Shown here: one piece after another, positions 4,843 through 5,767 of the stretch
Layout: every line of letters starts with the position of its first letter
How positions within the stretch are numbered: the stretch's first letter is position 1
NCBI GenBank assembly: GCA_021201175.1
Contig: JAJQFK010000201.1
Coordinates: 1-5,767 of the forward strand
Length of the DNA stretch: 5,767 nucleotides
Source: Candidatus Gastranaerophilales bacterium
GTDB lineage: Bacteria; Cyanobacteriota; Vampirovibrionia; Gastranaerophilales; Gastranaerophilaceae
Direction: 5' to 3'
Notes under the pieces: model-generated
Told to the model about the DNA's origin: nothing
Seen by the model: only the letters and a program-made list of their open reading frames with translations
Database searches by the model: none
Program-made: the position numbers and the translations under genes

Positions 4843-4870
4843 ATGTTATCGTATAAAAATTTTTAGTCAA
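4843..4870 (-). promoter_or_regulatory. Promoter of tRNA-Val
   Basis: On the minus strand TTGACT (4865-4870) and TAACAT (4843-4848) are 16 bp apart, placing the transcript start only a few bases before the mature tRNA 5' end. The -35 is strong, the -10 moderate. Confidence 0.55.
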
Positions 4871-4899
4871 TAGTTTTTTAATTTTATTTTTTCATCTGA

Positions 4900-4910
4900 T
4901 ATGTAACATA
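4900..4910. promoter_or_regulatory. Short palindrome TATGTAACATA upstream of the nitroreductase -35
   Basis: TATGT-A-ACATA is a perfect 5-1-5 dyad ending 2 bases before the TTGTAT box of the divergent gene. It could be a regulator site, but 11 bases of A/T-rich dyad is weak evidence. Confidence 0.25.
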
Positions 4911-4912
4911 GA

Positions 4913-4941
4913 TTGTATTCAAAGTTAAATCTTGTTATTAT
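4913..4941 (+). promoter_or_regulatory. Promoter of the ferredoxin-nitroreductase gene
   Basis: TTGTAT (4913-4918) and TATTAT (4936-4941) are separated by 17 bp, with the predicted start about 30 bases before the ATG. It diverges from the tRNA-Val promoter with about 40 bp between the -35 boxes. Confidence 0.5.
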
Positions 4942-4977
4942 AAAAATATCCGAACAAAATAACAAGAGGAAATTATT

Positions 4978-5767
4978 ATGGCAGAAATTAATTTTAAAGT
5001 TGATGAAAACAAGTGTATACATTGCGGACTCTGTGCAAAAGAGTGTATTGCAAATGTTTTGGAATATAATGAAAATAAAATTCCTCAGGCTGTAAAACCT
5101 GAAAGTTGTATAAAATGCCAGCATTGTTTCGCTGCATGTCCTGTAGGCGCAATATCGATTTTTGATAAAAATCCGGAAAACTCTGAACAAGTATACTCCC
5201 AAAATCCTGAAATGGTTTTAAATTTGATTAAATCCAGAAGAAGTGTAAGAGCATATAAAAATCAAAATTTGGAACAGGATAAACTTTTAAAATTAAAAGA
5301 AATGTTAAAGTGGATTCCAACAGGATGTAATTACCATAAATTACAATTTTCTTTTATTGATGATGTTGAAGTGATGAATGAGTTTCGGAATCATTTAAAT
5401 GAAAAATTAATAAATGCTTTAACCAAAAAGCCGGTCAAAGCTATTACTGAAAAATTTTCAATGTACACAAATGCATTATTAAGAGGCGATGATGTTATTT
5501 TCAGAGGTGCTCCGCATTTAGTTACCGTATCAAATTCCGTTAAAGCCCCATGTGCAAAAGAAGATTCCATAATTGCTTTAAGTTATTTTGAATTATATGC
5601 ACAAAGTCTTGGTATCGGTACTTGTTGGTGCGGTTTTGCCCATATGTGCTTAATGATGTTCCCGGAATTATGTGAATATTTAGAAATACCTGAAGGATAT
5701 CAGCCCGGTTATGTCATGCTTTTTGGACCTAAAAATATAAATTATTCCAGAACCAGCCAACCGGAAG
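4978..5767 (+). CDS. Nitroreductase-family protein with N-terminal 2[4Fe-4S] ferredoxin domain (3' end cut by window edge)
   Basis: A cytoplasmic flavoprotein fusion expected to pass electrons from two iron-sulphur clusters to an FMN site that reduces nitro, quinone or other small substrates; the physiological substrate is unknown. The ferredoxin part (about 5-62) has both cluster motifs: C13-x2-C16-x2-C19-x3-C23 and C44-x2-C47-x2-C50-x3-C54-P. The nitroreductase part starts near 77 with IKSRRSVRAYKNQNL (84-98), whose Arg/Ser residues bind FMN phosphate. It continues with ALLRGDDVIFRGAPHLV, SIIALSYFELYAQSLGIGTC (the long dimer helix and a Cys-containing active-site region) and GYVMLFGPKNINYSRTSQP. 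263 codons are visible; known fusions are around 270-280, so only a few residues are missing. AACAAGAGGAAA supplies a good ribosome site before the ATG at 4978. The fusion is well known in anaerobes, including clostridia. Confidence 0.95.
   Translation, partial: MAEINFKVDENKCIHCGLCAKECIANVLEYNENKIPQAVKPESCIKCQHCFAACPVGAISIFDKNPENSEQVYSQNPEMVLNLIKSRRSVRAYKNQNLEQDKLLKLKEMLKWIPTGCNYHKLQFSFIDDVEVMNEFRNHLNEKLINALTKKPVKAITEKFSMYTNALLRGDDVIFRGAPHLVTVSNSVKAPCAKEDSIIALSYFELYAQSLGIGTCWCGFAHMCLMMFPELCEYLEIPEGYQPGYVMLFGPKNINYSRTSQPE

Noticed and set aside
4867..5202. 111-codon minus-strand and 60-codon plus-strand frames
   Set aside because: Shadows of the ferredoxin domain of the nitroreductase gene in other frames.

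Overview
The window is AT-rich DNA, probably bacterial chromosome. Genes are spaced by short promoters with AAGGA-type ribosome sites. The prepilin leader (RAFTLSEVLITLVIIGVVAA) with its PNTFGKD-type C-terminal block, an RNase HIII and a ferredoxin-nitroreductase fusion together suggest an uncultured gut Gastranaerophilales/Melainabacteria-like organism. This is an inference from family resemblance; other AT-rich anaerobes remain possible.

Layout. Positions 1-559 (minus) hold the first 186 codons of RNase HIII (rnhC), cut by the window edge. Positions 610-2095 form a unit that looks composite. Two long, imperfect, oppositely oriented copies of a GC-richer repeat (610-944 and 1845-2095) enclose a glyoxalase-II-like metallo-hydrolase (957-1589, plus) and a 42-codon small ORF (1591-1719, minus). 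The two genes converge with a single base between their stops. The right copy appears to have interrupted a minus-strand coding region, now a frameshifted remnant (2044-2382). A small Cro/CI-type regulator (2495-2725, plus) follows, then a degenerate third repeat copy (2762-2909).

Positions 2934-4061 form a divergent pair: a second XRE-type regulator (minus) and a type IV pilin-like prepilin (plus). Between them, a near-consensus promoter TTGACA-17-TATAAA points at the prepilin. It is bracketed by two AATATC-N4-GATATT dyads whose centres are 50 bp apart, which suggests that the regulator controls itself and the pilin. Positions 4106-4614 (minus) are a wrecked rsmG (16S rRNA m7G methyltransferase) with three in-frame stops. 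A 32-bp exact copy of the repeat tip lies where the SAM-binding loop should be. A tRNA-Val(UAC) with encoded CCA and its own terminator follows on the minus strand. Last comes a plus-strand ferredoxin-nitroreductase fusion running off the right edge.

The intact enzymes (RNase HIII, thioester hydrolase, nitroreductase) are housekeeping or redox functions with no evident pathway link. The notable content is the dispersed repeat: at least four full or partial copies, associated with gene disruption, a bracketed gene pair and a conserved foldable stem. The operator architecture of the regulator/prepilin pair is the second point of interest. I found no CRISPR array, transposase, integrase, riboswitch or recognisable new defence system.
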